Shown here: piece by piece, positions 35,794-36,409 of the stretch
How positions within the stretch are numbered: the first letter of the stretch is position 1
Layout of the letters: every line of letters begins with the position of its first letter
DNA from: Synechococcus sp. BO 8801
GTDB taxonomy: Bacteria > Cyanobacteriota > Cyanobacteriia > PCC-6307 > Cyanobiaceae
DNA length: 36,409 bases
Assembly (NCBI RefSeq): GCF_002252675.1
Contig: NZ_NQKY01000027.1
Location: forward strand, 1-36,409
Direction of reading: 5' to 3'
Made by a program: the position numbers and the translations under genes
Notes under the pieces: generated by a model
What the model was told of the DNA's origin: nothing
What the model saw: the letters and a program-made list of their open reading frames with translations, nothing else
The model's database searches: none

Positions 35794-36409
35794 TCAGTTT
35801 GCCCGAATCAGGGGCTCCAGGCCCAGGTGGGCGCCCTCCAGCTCCAGCGTCAGGCTGATCACCCGGTGCCCGCTGCCGCTGCCCCCCGCCGGCAGGCTGC
35901 CGTCGCCGGGGTTGACGGCGATCTGGGGCCAGGCCGCCGCCGCCAGGGACAGCCGCAGCCGCTGGCCGGCGGCCACCAGCGTGGCCAGGGGCTGCAGGGC
36001 CAGGGTGCGGGGCGCGTCGCCCGCCGCCGCCGTGGGCCCGAAGCGGGCCAGGCCGGTGCTCAGCTGGCGCACGGAGCTCCCGTCCGGAGACACCTCCGAG
36101 AGGGCGGCGCAGAGATCGAAGCTGGGCTGGTCGGCGCTCACCCGCAGCCGCAGGCGGAAGGTTCCCAGCAGCCAGAGGGCCCGCTCCAGCGGGGCGGTGC
36201 TGAAGCAGGCCACGTCGCCGCGCCGGTCGAGATCGGCCCGCTCCACCGGCCCCGGGTCGGTACCCAGGTGGCCGCCCCGGCCCGGCACCGGCCGCCAGGG
36301 GTCGTGGACGATCACCACCGTTCCGCCCGCGGCCGTGCCGCCAGCCGCCGGCCCCGCCGCCGCCAGGGGCCGCAGTTCCCCCTCGTCGCAGCGGATCGCT
36401 GCCAGGCCG
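35794..36409 (-). CDS. CocE/NonD family hydrolase, C-terminal part (runs off right edge)
   Basis: About 204 C-terminal residues of an X-Pro dipeptidyl-peptidase/cocaine-esterase (CocE/NonD) type hydrolase. The visible part is the jelly-roll C-terminal domain. Diagnostic segments are VVIVHDPWRPVPGRGGHLGT, FSTAPLERALWLLGTFRLRL, SFDLCAALSEVSPDGSSVRQLS and the GQRLRLSLAAAAWPQIAVNPG segment. The catalytic alpha/beta-hydrolase part lies outside the window, so activity cannot be judged. The substrate could be an ester or an N-acylated amino acid. It is 22 bp upstream of the DUF3887-like gene on the same strand. Confidence 0.85.
   Translation of the reverse strand, partial: GLAAIRCDEGELRPLAAAGPAAGGTAAGGTVVIVHDPWRPVPGRGGHLGTDPGPVERADLDRRGDVACFSTAPLERALWLLGTFRLRLRVSADQPSFDLCAALSEVSPDGSSVRQLSTGLARFGPTAAAGDAPRTLALQPLATLVAAGQRLRLSLAAAAWPQIAVNPGDGSLPAGGSGSGHRVISLTLELEGAHLGLEPLIRAN

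Overview
The window is a dense, very GC-rich (roughly 70% G+C by eye) bacterial chromosome segment. Gene content and order point to a picocyanobacterium of the Cyanobium / Synechococcus group. Supporting evidence: cytochrome c6 (petJ), an NAGK of the PII-regulated cyanobacterial type, a CrtISO-like carotenoid/retinol-type oxidoreductase, cyanobacteria-restricted families (DUF2854, DUF3153, DUF1824, DUF2721), and the neighbourhood argB-priA-sigA-hemC-ppa-Taq carboxypeptidase that I know from marine Synechococcus/Prochlorococcus. No rRNA, tRNA, CRISPR array, transposase or phage gene was recognised.

Layout. 1-3951: a partial precorrin-6A reductase (cobK) diverges from ssb. A small hypothetical gene follows, then a tightly overlapping rightward operon of DUF2854, argB and a DUF3153 fusion. 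3995-8132: priA (left) and the principal sigma factor sigA (right) diverge from a 463-bp spacer, the only long non-coding stretch. 8212-12274: a rightward block of GT2-GtrA glycosyltransferase, GT39 membrane glycosyltransferase, PAP2 phosphatase and DUF1824 sits between sigA and hemC, which I recall as near neighbours in relatives. 12382-15349: hemC overlaps a ClC-type chloride transporter gene. 15295-18527: leftward small ORF, L,D-transpeptidase, inorganic pyrophosphatase and M32 carboxypeptidase. 18605-21707: hypothetical, OsmC, DUF2721 and a CrtISO-like oxidoreductase in alternating orientation. 21902-26538: fatty-acid desaturase, YjbQ, pterin dehydratase, a large secreted protein with a PEP-CTERM-like tail, and a Coq4-like protein. 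26543-29958: clpB, a small secreted Cys protein and a small hypothetical. 30053-36409: leftward petJ, an SDR protein, hemE, glgB, a DUF3887-like secreted protein and the C-terminal end of a CocE/NonD hydrolase.

Themes. Three tetrapyrrole genes (cobK, hemC, hemE) are present, with storage carbon (glgB), arginine synthesis (argB), membrane lipid and carotenoid enzymes, and envelope genes. The most suggestive unit is the GT2-GtrA / GT39 / PAP2 cassette at 8212-11876. It has the parts needed to make a polyprenyl-phosphate sugar, flip it, transfer it outside the cytoplasm and remove a lipid phosphate, and so could remodel lipid A or another envelope glycan. Two sequence-level patterns recur. Stop and start codons overlap as TTGA at three junctions. 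The rare tetranucleotide CTAG is mostly confined to promoter-like positions and stop codons.
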